NCBI GenBank assembly: GCA_941918925.1
Contig: OW799235.1
Span: forward strand, 104,983,947-105,047,946
Direction: 5' to 3'
From: Phyto melanocephala
Taxonomy: Eukaryota > Arthropoda > Insecta > Diptera > Rhinophoridae
Length of the DNA stretch: 64,000 bases
Shown: positions 23,400 through 35,893 of the stretch, in pieces
Layout: each line of letters begins with the position of its first letter
Position numbering within the stretch: the stretch's first letter is position 1
Translations under genes and position numbers: made by a program
The notes under the pieces: model-generated
What the model saw: the letters and a program-made list of their open reading frames with translations, nothing else
What the model was told of the DNA's origin: nothing
The model's database searches: none

Positions 23400-26300
23400 C
23401 TCCGAAGTTCATCAAAGCTAGCATCCTAGGTTTTAAAAAAGTTTTCGCGGCTTAAAACTTTTGTAAATACAAACCAATTGAAATTAGTTTTATCTTGTTT
23501 AAAATTCTAATCAAAACTAAACAAAAACAAGCTTAAAATTAAAATTTTTTTTAAGATTTTTTTCCTTTTCTTTTTTTAGTTTTTTACCCATAGTTTCGTT
23601 TACGTATTCTGAAACAAAATTTTTAAAAAATAGTTTTGGATTACCTGATTGATAGGCAATAAAATTATATATAATTTTATCTTTTGCAGCTTAAATAGTT
23701 AAGTCTAGAAAAATATTTAATTTTGAATATAATTCGTTTCATTCAATTCGGATAAGTGATTTAGAAGAGACATGTGTATCACCATTTTTTTCTTCTAAAG
23801 GAACCACTGTGCGGTAGTGGGAGATTAACTCGTGAATAAGATAGTTTTAAACTTTTATTTATATACACGTAACACTTCCACTACTATTTTACGAGCCCAG
23901 TGGTTACTGGTTCAATTTCCGCAAAAGACTAGTCTGCTACACTGCAATAGTCAAATGGTCTTTATTACTCCGTTCAACTCTCTCAACTGGGTGGGCTAAA
24001 AGTCATGACGTGGTTTAGAAATTTTATACATTTTTCTTTTTAAAATTTTGTTTTTAAGATTATAAAATATACATAATTAAAATATTTTACACAACCTATG
24101 GAAAACAATGTCACTTTAATAACCATCGTTTCCAGCCACGCCATGTTTGATTCATTTTAGAGAAGTTATCCTATTAATATATATGGTTTTCGCGCTCCAA
24201 TTTTTGCACCAACGATGGCTCTTAATTTTGGGACTGTCCAGAGCTGACAAATCTATCGAACACACTGGCACTTAATTTCTAAAATGTTAGAAATTATTTG
24301 CTTTAAAAAAATTTTATATTTAAGTGCCATTGTGTATGTGGCAGTATGATCAGTTATGAACTTCATGCTACTGAGTTTACAACCAAGGTCTGTTTTAAAG
24401 AGCAGGACATAAAAAATATACTACCCCTATAGATTTAATATCACACCATACTATAACCTAATATGGTACAATTGACATTACAATACAAATGAAAATGAAC
24501 TTTATCACACACATTAAGATTTTTAATAAACTTGATTTTATTTTAGCCAATTGATGGAAAACCGTGCTCTGATTATAATATTTTTATACTCTGTTCAGTT
24601 CTAAAACGCTTCATTATTAATTCCGTAGGTGTTATTTATATAAACTGAAAAAAGTATATAAATGAAGAAGTTTTTAAATTTCAAGATAATTATTTTAACA
24701 CCATCTGTAATGATGGCCCTAAGAAAAGGTTAAAAAAACTTTATTTTAATATAAATTTTGATATCGCAAATTCCTTTATATTTCACTTTCTGTCATGTCC
24801 CTCAATCACATTTTTAGTACGATTTTAAAAAACATTTTTTTTAATAGTTATCGTTTCTGTTAGAAACTAGTTATTATCTTTCGATAAAAAAGTACTCTCG
24901 ATATGTTAACCGGGTATTAAGTTGCCTCCACAAAAAATTTTTATGAATTCGGATCAGTTAGTTTTGAGTCTATTTAAAAACACGCAACATCAAAATAATA
25001 AAATAAAAAAATAATTTGTAATTGCCAGCTTTGTCGACTTTGAATTTCAAAAAGCACTTAAGTCGGAAAAAAATCACTAAGTTTAAAATTGTTTTCATTT
25101 GATTTTATTTATTTTATAAAATTTTAAGTTTATATATAAAATATAATAAGTTCTCATCGTTCTAATTAGTAGTATAAGGAGCAGATAAATTAAAAAAATT
25201 TTAATTGCAAATAATACATTTTCAAACAATGTGGCAACCTAAATTTCACAGTTGCCAATTTATTCACTATTTGACAGAAAAATTAACATTCTTAAGGCGA
25301 CAGCTACCTTCAGGAATACCTTATTTTACAACTAGCAACAAAACTGAAGTTCTATTGTCATCGGTAATCGGCCGATAAGTCTATACATATTCTATTAATA
25401 ATATTATCTGGCCAAAATACCCATTCAGTTAAAAATTATAATGCTATAAATATTGAAATTGCTATCAACGTAAATATTTACCTCAACAAGGTGTCAATTG
25501 TAGCTCTGCAAAATTGTTAAACGAAAAGATTTTAAATATCTGTCTATCTGTTTCTTTTCTATTCGGTCTATTAACTATTATTTTTATATGAGTACTCAAG
25601 TGTAACACAAGGCATTTCCTTACTTATTATTTGTTGGCAAAATAAGTAATTAATCTACTGCCACCACAAATAAAATCAAAAGTTAAAAATTTGTCAAATA
25701 GTGTTGTTCAACGCTTATAATTTTAATTGCCTTATCTCTACTTTGTTGCAAAATAAAGCAATTAAAATTAAATGCCAAATATATCAAAAGGTTAAATAAA
25801 TTTAATTAGTGAATGCCGGTAACAAATTATATCAATCAAAGTTTGAATGTTATTTAATTAACAGTACCGCCGGTAATTTATAAAACCTTCAAAATCCTCA
25901 AACATCAACATACAGATATTTTGTTTATTTGTTTTTTTTTAACAGTATACATACTCAGACATAGAAGGAAAATAAATAAAAAAAAAACGTTGGGTAAAAA
26001 ACTCATAAAAACAAAATACATCTGGCATGCAAATCCATAAATTTTAAACGTAAAGTGTTTCATTTAGATTTTGAATGTGGCACACAGATACAATGAGTCT
26101 GCTGATGGCTTATTACCTTTTATATGGCTTTTAATTGAAAATTAATGATTGCCTTGGTTTGAATTAAACAAACCTATTTCTTATACACGCACACCATTAA
26201 ACCTAAAGACAAACATAAACATAAAGCTGTATATACACACATACATACATATATAGAATGCGGGTATGCGAGTAGTAAATTGTTTTAATTAATACGATAA

Positions 26301-26630
26301 TTGTATTCCAAAAACTGAAGTTTATCGCAAATATAAAGACGATTAAAAAGTTTTATAATTACGGTAAAATTGTTGGTTTATTAGAATTTTTATTAAGGTA
26401 TTTATTTCTTTTTTTTATAGATATGTTTTTGTTCTTTACTTTTGTAAATAAATTATAAAGGTTTTATTGGAAAATATTCAAACATAACGGATAAAATTGG
26501 CAACACATTAACTGAATAAATTTGAGTCTTTAGAAATGTGAAAAACGCTTAACAAAAACAATTAATATTTGAATACCAAAAATTATTAAAACATATTCAA
26601 ATTTAAAAAAGGATAAAAATTAAATATATC
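23400..26630. other. AT-rich non-coding stretch, no gene seen
   Basis: No protein or named transposon recognised. A short inverted repeat (ACACACTGGCACTTAA at about 24259 and its near inverse at about 24318-24333) could be a tiny hairpin element. 'CTGGTTCAATTTCC' near 23907 loosely resembles a tRNA B box but has no tRNA fold around it. Confidence 0.4.
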
Positions 26631-26639
26631 AAACGAAAA

Positions 26640-28060
26640 ATTTTCCATTGCAGTAGCACTTCGCACAGCACGTGTTACTCGAGAAGAATTATACTACTAT
26701 TGTATACGCAAATAATGTAGCTGTAACACTATTGGGCATTCACATAAACACTATTTCGCAGAGGATTAAACTTGCTCTGATAATATGCAGTAAATAGAGC
26801 GCAAATAATGGGTTCAGCGCAAATTCTTTTAAGACCAAACTAGTAATTTTACAGGATCTTATCCTTTAATCTCTCAAAACTTAATGACTTTATCGGATTG
26901 TGTCAAATATTGTTAAAAGCGAGCTATTGACTCCGGCTGTGGCTTAATGAGGCATTTATTAAACCGATTCTTTTCTAAGTCTGATGGAAGGCTATAAAAG
27001 ATGACGCAAGTTGACGATAGGTGACGAAAAGAATGGCTACCTCGATCACGGTAGCAATTAACTCGACTCCGACTTAAACACTACTTGAGATGTAGATATA
27101 TAGCAAGAAAACTGACTATAAAGGCGGCAATAAAACTTTATATGCCAACGTTTATCGACTGTTGCTCTCCAACTTTTTCTGTAGCAGATTCCAAGAAGAA
27201 AGCTTAATTTCTGATGTAACTGGCCTGGATGTATTAATAGACGTGTCAAAAGGGAGAAATAGATAGCCAGTGGTATATACATCAGACAAGCGGGAGTCCA
27301 AATATATTTGAGGCTAAGGAAAAGTGCAGTATAAGTAATTAAACTGAGGTATCGGCAATTATATTATAAGGTATTTCAGTGTAATAAAAGAATCTTTACC
27401 GTTAACTAAGTTACAATCAGGTCCTTGATAGATGTCTACTCGACATACCAACTTGTCAATGAATATCAGGTATCCTTAAATTAAAAAGCTATGCATTTAA
27501 ACAACACTATTATTGAGTGTGCCGACATGGCACCTGTGATCGCAACTGCGTAGCTAAAGACGTTACATTACATTACTTGGTGATAGAGAGATTTACTACT
27601 TTTGTCGCATATCCATCTCTGCTTGTAACCCAAGTATAAATACGCCATTATACATATTGGCTCAGACAAGATGGAGCAATGATTTTGGGTAAAATGCGCT
27701 GAGGATTGCATGGCCTAAAATAGATCCTAACCACCCGAGGCATCTTCTCAATTTTTAAATGATGTGGCTGAAATACATTGTTCCTAAGTTGACCAGGTAC
27801 AGATATTTGGCAGTCATACCACAATAATAGGTCCACAATATAACGACATCAGAAAAAGTCTTACTAATGAGGAGGAGTAGACAAAATAACACTGTCTATA
27901 TCAGTGCCCCGCACTAGGAAAAATGCGGAGGAACATTTTTGCAAACCGCAGACCACAAAAAAACAACTCTAAGTCTTGCTCAAATTTCTGCTCTTACACG
28001 GAAGTCTGGTTGGTTCCCTGAATCAGCCCAGATTTGGGGAAGCCAACAACGTCCCTTGAC
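26640..28060. other. higher-complexity region, possibly a degraded unknown element
   Basis: Base composition is less AT-biased than the surroundings and there are protein-like minus-strand frames. The clearest (27836-27648) reads LLWYDCQISVPGQLRNNVFQ then HHLKIEKMPRVVRIYFRP, without stops for 62 codons. A second runs at 27282-27058. I do not recognise either protein, and the two cannot be joined in one frame. They could be remains of a retrotransposon or of a host gene. Neighbours give no help. Confidence 0.3.
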
Positions 28061-28099
28061 GAATGAATAACAAATTTTTCTCTTTTCATTCTTTTAAAT

Positions 28100-30150
28100 A
28101 CTAAAACCTTGTTCATTTTCTCTCCATTTTTTACACGTATCAAAGATGAAAATTATTTACTGTTTTTTAAATCCCGTGCTATTCAGTTAAAAAAAGTTGT
28201 TTAAATTATTATATTATCTCACTAATGGCAAAGTGGATTTTTTGAAATACTCATGTGACCAAGCCATAACCATGAAGATAGGATCTTGTGTTGAAAATTT
28301 CAAAGTTAATAAGAATTGTAGGTTGATTTCCATGCCCCAATTTTCTAAAGCCATTTTTGCTTAACATAATTTAAACAAAAATAGTGTGCAAGTCAGGGAA
28401 TCACTGCGTGAAATTTTAATAAATTTATTTTGTTCCGTTAAGAACGTTATATGTATATAACGTTATATATATGCGTATGTGTTTGCTTACTCTTTAGCTT
28501 TCCTAGCAGTGTATTTTATTACAGTTTATATGCTAACAAGAGAATATATTTTTTTCTTAAGTAATATTTATATACTTTATGGATATGAAAGCCGATAGAG
28601 CCATGTCAGGGTTTTCCTCTGGTCATAAATATGTTGATTAAAGTGTTTTTTGATGTCCCCATATGTAAATGATTGCCGACTGCCTCTATTTTGTTGCATT
28701 ATTATTGAAACTAAAATTTGCATCTTTCAGAGCTTCGATAATATTATAGTTATTCTGAGAAAAAATATGATTTGTTATGTTCCATAATCTTTTAATTCAT
28801 TTTTGGGCATGAGAGTGACTTAAATTTTTCAGTTATAGTTGCTACTTAATGCAACTATCGGTATTTTTGATAAAATTTACATACGAAAAAAATTTTCCCA
28901 ACTTCCATGAAATTCAATTTATGGGCATGGCTGTTCTATACAAAACTGAATTAAATATTTTATAACCTTCTCAATATGGGTATAAAAATGAAAGGCGTCC
29001 AAGATGACAGATTTCATATAATTTGCGGATCAATTATACATAATTCTTTCAACCTCCTCAAAGTGAGTATCAAATAAAAGGGCTTGACAAGTATAATATA
29101 CGAAAAAATAAAAAAAATAAAATCCTTAATGGGCACCACAACAAAAGCCGAAATTCATCAGTTTGCGATCACGGACCAATATTTTATATATTTATTCAGA
29201 CTTACTTTCCCTCTAAAACACAATGGACTTTATTGGTCTCCGAGTATGGGTGTTCCTTTTCTACCTAGTTTCCCTCTACCATTTGGTCTTGGTGTGATCA
29301 GCACCTTATAATGATGAGATTATTTTCGAAATTTTCAGAAAACATTTTACTGAATTAAATTAAACGCTAGGAAAAGGTCAATAATATTAGTATATTTATA
29401 GAGTTTTGAAATTTTCTTCACATAAATAAAACCAGGCTGCCGATTTGAACTTTAAAATTCTGAATATATTTAAAAAGGTATTTTTAATTTTTTCTATGTG
29501 TAGCAAGAATTTTTTTTTGTAAAGAAAATTTTTTAAAATAAATTTCATCATATTAGCAACAACGAGTTAAACTATTTAACCCATATTTAAGTTAAATTTA
29601 AGACTAGTCGTGATAATAAAGCACCCATAGATATCAAAGTCTGATAACTGTTTGGTTTTCATTTGAAAACAAAAAAACAGCAAATTTATATCCATCGTGC
29701 ATACGTAAGTAAGTGTATATAAAGAATTTACCAAGCATTTGGTTATTCTCAACTCAACCACAAATAAAAGATAGTTATGTTTTATGGCGTATATATTTAT
29801 GCTTGTTTAATACCACTTGCCGTCTGTGGCCATTCATACCTGTAATATTTTATGATTTACGATGAAACGTGATTTTCACAAGTACAACCACATCAGTATA
29901 TAGAGAAATAAAAATGTTTAAAAAAAACTTTCGTTAAAAGAAAATAAAATAAAACAAAATACTCTTTCATACATTTTAAACAAAATCCAGTACAAGATAC
30001 TCAATTTGTAGCCAAGGTAATATTGTTTCATGTTTTTATTTTATTTTATTTTTTTTTTTTTTTGTTGACTCTTTTTTATATCTTCTACAGAAAAAGGTTG
30101 AAAAAATTGGCCATAAGCTTAACTTGTAACAATAGTAAGAAAATATGCAA
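28100..30150. other. AT-rich non-coding stretch, weak Helentron-like traces
   Basis: Around 28960-29100 phrases such as 'GGGTATAAAAATGAAAGG' and 'AAAAGGGCTTGACAAGTATA' resemble text in the subfamily B element at 46930-46980, so part of this stretch is probably an old copy. No gene was found; the open frame 29084-29311 lies partly in that trace and has no motif. Confidence 0.35.
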
Positions 30151-30173
30151 ACGATTTGGCAAACGATAGATGC

Positions 30174-30461
30174 TCATAGAGTGCACATTGCTACAATCTG
30201 ACTAATGCCGGCAAAACTAGCACAAACAACGTCTACGAGCATAAGAATGTTAAACTTATGACGGCGATTATTTTCATTGTACGTTGTTGGAGTAAAAGGA
30301 GCTTTTAAGTAGCCGAGTTTGTTGGATTCCATTGCATAATCATGAAATAAAATGTTAAATTCATATAAGTGCAAACTAAATCCTGTAAAAATGTTGCCAT
30401 GCCTTCGAGTTTTGTATGTTGCAAGATGCAAAAGATTTTTCAAAGATATGAAAGGAAATTT
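30174..30461 (-). other. unidentified minus-strand open frame
   Basis: An open frame of about 95 codons ending at 30174. It reads NLLHLATYKTRRHGNIFTGF, SLHLYEFNILFHDYAMESNK, APFTPTTYNENNRRHKFNIL and ends SFAGISQIVAMCTL. Amino-acid use is more protein-like than in the chance frames nearby, but there is no ATG at the start of the open stretch (the first Met is internal) and I recognise no domain. A TTTATAAATA sequence lies about 90 bases upstream on the same strand. It could be an exon, a transposon fragment or chance. Confidence 0.25.
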
Positions 30462-30479
30462 TTATACAAAATCATAGTG

Positions 30480-32190
30480 CATAATCATTTTATCGAATAG
30501 ATTGCCAAGTAACTAGGAGAGTCTACGAGCTGGCATATTTATAAACGCACTCAGTGTGCAATTGTTTGCTTGTGCCGGCACTTCTTCTTTGCAGTCTGTA
30601 TAAAGGTTAAGGTAAATTATTTAAATTTATAAGATTTCATTTTATACTTGGCATTACATGTGGCGCCTAAGAACAAATTGTAGGTACAAATGCAGTGGTA
30701 GACATTTGTTTGGACGCATAGCAAGTGTAAAGGGCGTAGGTAATTTTCATAGTACTTATTTGCGATACCGAAAAACAAACTCGGCAATTCAATTCGTCTG
30801 TTGCATAAGTTGAAATTAACTGTTTTAAATAAACACTTGCCCTACAGTGTATAAGAGGCTTTCAAAAATTTCGCTAATATATTTCAACAAGTTCGACAAA
30901 TTACTGTGAGAAATACAAAAAATACAAAAAAAAAAAAAAACACTGCTGTCCACCAATTAGATAATTGCCTGACCTGTTTTATATACATGTGCATAAAATA
31001 TATTTTCAAAGCCTTTTGCAGAAAATTAAGGTTTAATCGGTCTGTTACCTGTAAACATGTATGTAATAGAAATAATATTTGAAAAGTGTGTTATGTCGCC
31101 GAAAAATTTGTCAAGACACTTAAATCACATGCTTGATGGTTATAGGTTTAGTTTTAACGACTACAAAAAAATAATCAAATCAATAGCATAATATGTTTAT
31201 ATAAAAGGCGGGCATTATACTAGATGCGTCAAATTAGTTTGAGTAGTTTAGGAGTGTAACCCTTATTTTCTTTTTGCACAATAATAATATAATACGAAAA
31301 TAAAAAGCTTATTCTATTTCTATGCCTACATCCTGCTGAAACCACATCTCAGATCTGTTTTCAATACCAGTTCGCAGCACGCTACCGCCCTCTATTGACA
31401 GTAGCAGAACCTCAATCTTTATTTTCAAAGAGGAAAGGTCCAATAATATTTTTAAATGTACTGCCAATACACCTAATTGGACGCAACTGACGTTGATGAA
31501 TGACTCTTGAAATTCCAGAAGCCCAGAACCTATATCAGATTTTTAATAAAGTTGATTTTATTTCAGGCCAGCAATTAAAATTAACTAACAAAATTATGCC
31601 ATTGCTGATGATGTGCGGGTTTTAATTTATGTTTCAATTGCACCTTATACATACACTTTTTTTCAATTTTCCGTAGTGACATCCCTACAAGAAATGAATG
31701 ACTGAAACTAACACACACAAAATATTTGTACTAACACATTTGCAACAATTTTATATTGAATTGCTGTTACCGAAAAAAATGCATAAGCGAGAGTGAGACA
31801 GCTAATCTGTGTTGAATTCTTGACGTTCAAAACAAAAAAATATTTTTAATTAGTGTTAAATTTTTTACATAAAATAATAAATATATCTTAAATTAGTTTT
31901 TTAATAATTGCAATTTTTTGACGAGTCTTTACAGAAAATACACAAGAAGTAAACGGTAAATAAAAGAAGTAGCAGAATTATATTTATTTATGTATATCCA
32001 CATTTTCATAATTTTCAATTTTTTAGTAATCCAAGCCGTAATACAAAGGACGCCTTTGTCATGCACAAGGATTTAAATGAGCCGCCCGGAATCATGGATG
32101 ATTAAATAATATATAATACTTATTATAAAATATAAAAATGAATTTAAAAAAATTAAAATTGTGTTTTATTAAAATATGTATACCCGTCAG
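30480..32190. other. AT-rich non-coding stretch with faint element traces
   Basis: At about 31205-31290 'GGCGGGCATTATACTAGATG' followed by 'CGTCAAATTAGTTTGAGTAG' resembles a decayed GTGGGCGT unit of the subfamily A Helentron-like elements. No gene was recognised elsewhere. A minus-strand MWFQQD near 31345 recalls mariner but lacks support on either side. Confidence 0.35.
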
Positions 32191-32191
32191 C

Positions 32192-32299
32192 TTTGACCAG
32201 TATATTCATCAAGTATGATTTGTCAACTATGACTGGTATATATATCAGGTGTGATTAGTCAAGTTTGACTGATATTTACATCATTGCTGATTAGCAAAC
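32192..32299. repeat. three tandem copies of a 36-bp unit
   Basis: Units at 32192-32227, 32228-32263 and 32264-32299 each follow the pattern TTTGACyrGTATAt..ATCA..tgTGATTwGTCAA. They differ at several positions, so they diverged after duplication. Each unit itself carries a TTGAC...GTCAA-like inverted pair. No coding frame is open through them. Confidence 0.75.
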
Positions 32300-32454
32300 A
32301 GCAGTGGGGTGAGCAGTTCAAATATATGTTCAATAGTCGATATAACTCATAAGTTAAAGGGAGATGCAAGATCACACGTACACAAAAGTTTCAATAAATT
32401 TTTTCATTTTGCCCTTAGTAACTTGATAGAAACTTTTGACCGATATATCCATCC

Positions 32455-32492
32455 CAGTGACAGTCATATGACCGGTCAAATGACTGTCACTG
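32455..32492. repeat. palindrome with 13-bp perfect arms
   Basis: CAGTGACAGTCAT (32455-32467) is matched by ATGACTGTCACTG (32480-32492). The 12-base loop itself contains the palindrome TGACCGGTCA. It lies about 150 bases after the 36-bp tandem repeat, whose units share the TGAC/GTCA theme. Confidence 0.8.
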
Positions 32493-32529
32493 TTCTTGTA
32501 GGGATATGAACCATTTCTAGCTGAACAAA

Positions 32530-34755
32530 TCACCTTCTGGTAGACGTTTCTGGTATTTCGTTAACATATCCAATATATTCCCCATAGTGCAAATTATACG
32601 TGGCTTAGCGGTTCGAAGCCAATCTTTTACGATGCCACATTAGTGGTTACGTTAAACTAAGCAATTAGTTTAATTATTGCTTCAAAAAGCAAAATTCTGA
32701 CATTAAAATGTCGACAATATACTGTTTGCGTTTAAATAATTGACCGCTGATTCAAATAATAAAATCCATTATCTAAGAAAAAAAATAAAAGAATTTATAA
32801 ACAAGAAAAAATCATTAAATATTTATTAATAAACCATGGCGACTTTTGGCTCATTCTGCATTTATTCTTTATATATAGTTCTAACTACTATAAAACTAAC
32901 GTATTGAAGGTATAAGATCATACAAAAGCAATCCCTTCAGATATCACGACAATATTTAAGTCGAAATCAAGGCTATGTAAAGCAGTCTGGAACTAGATAT
33001 CTAAAATAACAAGCTGAAGAAGTTTTCGGTGTACAAATTAAGATAAACTATCTTAATGAATAAGTAAATTTAGTAGCGTATTTCAATCACTTTATAAGAA
33101 GATATATAACTGTTAAATCAGAATAGAGAAGTTTTCCTTTTCAAAGTTCTTTCATCTAACATATATTACAAAGGCCTAACTTAAGGTAAGATAAAGGGAT
33201 CTCTTAAAGAAAGAGTCAACATCTAAATATTTTTAAATTTAACTTCAGTTATAAGTTCCATTATTAAATTAAACATTTTTAAAATATTTTAACACGGCGA
33301 TGTCATTGGAGGCAAGTAATACCACTCTCGCTTACAAAAAGAGACTCGAGTAAGTACTTGTTACGCTCGCTTATAAAAGGGGACTCAAGTAAGTACCTAC
33401 TTTTATAGCAATAAATAAGTACTTGATTTATATTATAGACTTAAAGAAATAGCTCGGTTTTTTTAAGGGTTAAAATTCGTTTTACGATACGTTAATTTGA
33501 GATTTGAAAATCAGTGAAAATCCATAAGTTAATTTGCTAATGAAATGCTTTGCCGCATTGTTACTTACTAAGTGTGTTAAAATAAATGAGAATTATAAAC
33601 AAGTTATGTACTATTTGAGTGGCTTCTTACAAATTTCGGAATAAGAAATTTTATTGTATGTGTCTCTAAAAAAATGTCTGATAAATAAGTACTTCCGTAT
33701 TAAATATATTATAATTCAAGTTACTACTAAAACATTTCTTGGTACGTGAGCAAGTCATAACCTAGTTTTTGCTAGGTTAAAATATAAAAATGCACCATAA
33801 TTCTAGATAAGCAATAATTTAAAAAAAAGTCAAGGCAAATTTAATCATATAAAATTTTCTGTTTAACATTCAAGAGGGCGTCAATTGACTTGCAAACCCA
33901 AAATAACTAAATATTTTCGCTTTTTTTAAACTTAAATTTAATTTTATAATTATAAAAATTTGTTGATAAATTTCGGTTTGCTAAAAATGTTCAATTAATT
34001 TTTATTAAAAAACAAAGATTAAACAATATCTGAATACAATTTTCTGTTTCTATGTAAACGAAATCTTATACTTAGTATCGGATACCTGTAATGGTATCCG
34101 GTAACAATCCATATAAAGAAAATTTTATATTTTATTTATTATATATTTTATACGTTTTGCATACTTTTACAAATTTTATTTCAATTGAATGAAATTCAAT
34201 ATTCTGCATAATTATAATGTTTTTCGTTGCACTAGCAATCAATATTTTTCTCTTTTTCTTCTGTGATCAGTTTTAAAAACGCATGTATCGTAATAGGATA
34301 TTCCATGTAATAGTTGTATATGGTGATATAGCATAAAGTATTTTTTACAAAAGTTAGCTTGTTATCTTCAATATAATGAGATTTGGAATTTTTACACAAG
34401 TGGAGATATACATTGTTATAAATAAATTTTCTAAATACTTAGTTTCAGCCATGCATTTACACAACTCTTTATCACATAATCAGTATGTCAGATACCACCA
34501 CTCATTTTCTAATCAGAGACATATTTTATCTTATTACCATATTCATATTTCGTATCGTTTGCATTTCATTAACTTATTTGTCATTAAAGCGAAAGAAGAA
34601 ATTTATATGCCTGCAAACATTGTTGAACAATAACAGGCATAACATCTTGGTGGTTTAAAGAATAACTTATATAGGAAATGCGGAATTCTATTCTATTAAT
34701 ATTATATATTCTTATATCTTACATATGGAAAAAGTTTGGCTTACACAACGCATGT
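32530..34755. other. AT-rich non-coding stretch, no gene seen
   Basis: Only a two-unit tandem repeat (33327-33404) stands out. Open frames such as 34376-34633 lack motifs. Confidence 0.4.
33327..33404. repeat. two tandem copies of a 39-bp unit
   Basis: Each unit reads CTCGCTTAyAAAArGrGACT then CrAGTAAGTACyT. 'AAGTACTTG' recurs just after at about 33418, so a partial third unit may exist. Confidence 0.65.
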
Positions 34756-34759
34756 TACC

Positions 34760-35440
34760 TTACCTAAAACTTAGTAATTCCTTAAAGCAAGCCACGATCC
34801 GAATGGCCAAAAACCTTTAAGAAAGGCTGCTAGGAGTTTTATGATTGTAGTGCACCAAAATCTAAAAATAAGTAGTGGATTACTCCAAAGTTGGCGGAGC
34901 ATCTTGTAAGATGTTCTAATACTACTGCAAGACTCAAAACAATAATAAATGTTTAACACAGCAATGACTTTAAGAGCAGGACTCTACGAACAAAATTAAT
35001 AATTTCGAATAAAAACTATAAACTTTGCCTCTAATTATCGAAGGCTCATTAGAAAACTGTCCTATTCACTGATAAAGGTTAGTTTTATATTTCTTTAAAT
35101 AATGGCAGGTCTAAAGAAAACTTATCTCTTCCATTGACCCAAAGAATTTCATACCTACTTTAAAATACTTATGTTTGGGAATCTATGGCATCATCTAGTC
35201 GCTTGGTTTTTGTCGAAGGTAAATAAACTGCCATCAATATAAAAACATATGGGGAAAACATTTTAAGACGTGCTTTAAAAGCCTGAGTCTGGGAGGCAAG
35301 TGAATTTTCTAGCAGGACAATGACCACATAACATCCTTATTTATCCGTGCATACCGTTCGATATAACGGAAAACCTGTTTATATCAATGACTCGGCTATT
35401 TCATGGTGTAGTTGCTACCAAAGGTGGGTTACTAAATATT
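34760..35440 (+). pseudogene. Tc1-like transposase fossil
   Basis: Plus-strand frames give a run resembling the Tc1 transposase core. SLVFVEGK near 35200 matches the conserved G.LVFVEG strand. A QDND block near 35318 (GCAGGACAATGACCACATAA, the second-Asp motif QDNDPKHT in intact copies) is followed by a degraded second-half strand and VATKGGLLNIKM near 35412. Stops and frameshifts interrupt it throughout, and the final Glu motif (SPDLNPIE) is not readable. Start and end are approximate. It is unrelated to the DD37E copy at 9297. Confidence 0.45.
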
Positions 35441-35893
35441 AAAATGCCCTTTTTTATTTTTTAGATGTATAAAAAATTAGAAAATATAAACATCTAGTGG
35501 CTGTATGTTGACTTATTTCCTATGAATTTTTTTTATTATTTTATTGTTCTTATTTTCTAACGAATTAATATTTAATTTCATAAATAAAACTATTTTTTAA
35601 CACTAAATCATTCCATAAGCTTATTTTAAAATTCTTAGAAAAACGTAAAACAATAAGTGTACTTAGGGTGTTTTCCTTCACTGTATATTCAAAAACATAA
35701 ATAAAACTTTAAAAGTACATTCTTGAATTGAGTTAGTAGTCCATAATTTTTAAATTCAATCTTTACAAACAACGTAAAAGGTAGAAAAAGTGCCATTGGA
35801 ATCCAGTTAAGTACATTTTACGTCGTTAAAAAAAATTATAATTTCATACATATAACTACATAACTACAGCTTCAAAATACAAATAACTAAATA

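Noticed and set aside
23895..23935. tRNA B-box-like GGTTCAATTTCC
   Set aside because: No acceptor, D or anticodon arms can be built around it, and the A box is missing.
31330..31370. MWFQQD on the minus strand, like the mariner second-Asp motif
   Set aside because: No neighbouring mariner text in the right order on either side, so six residues are not enough.
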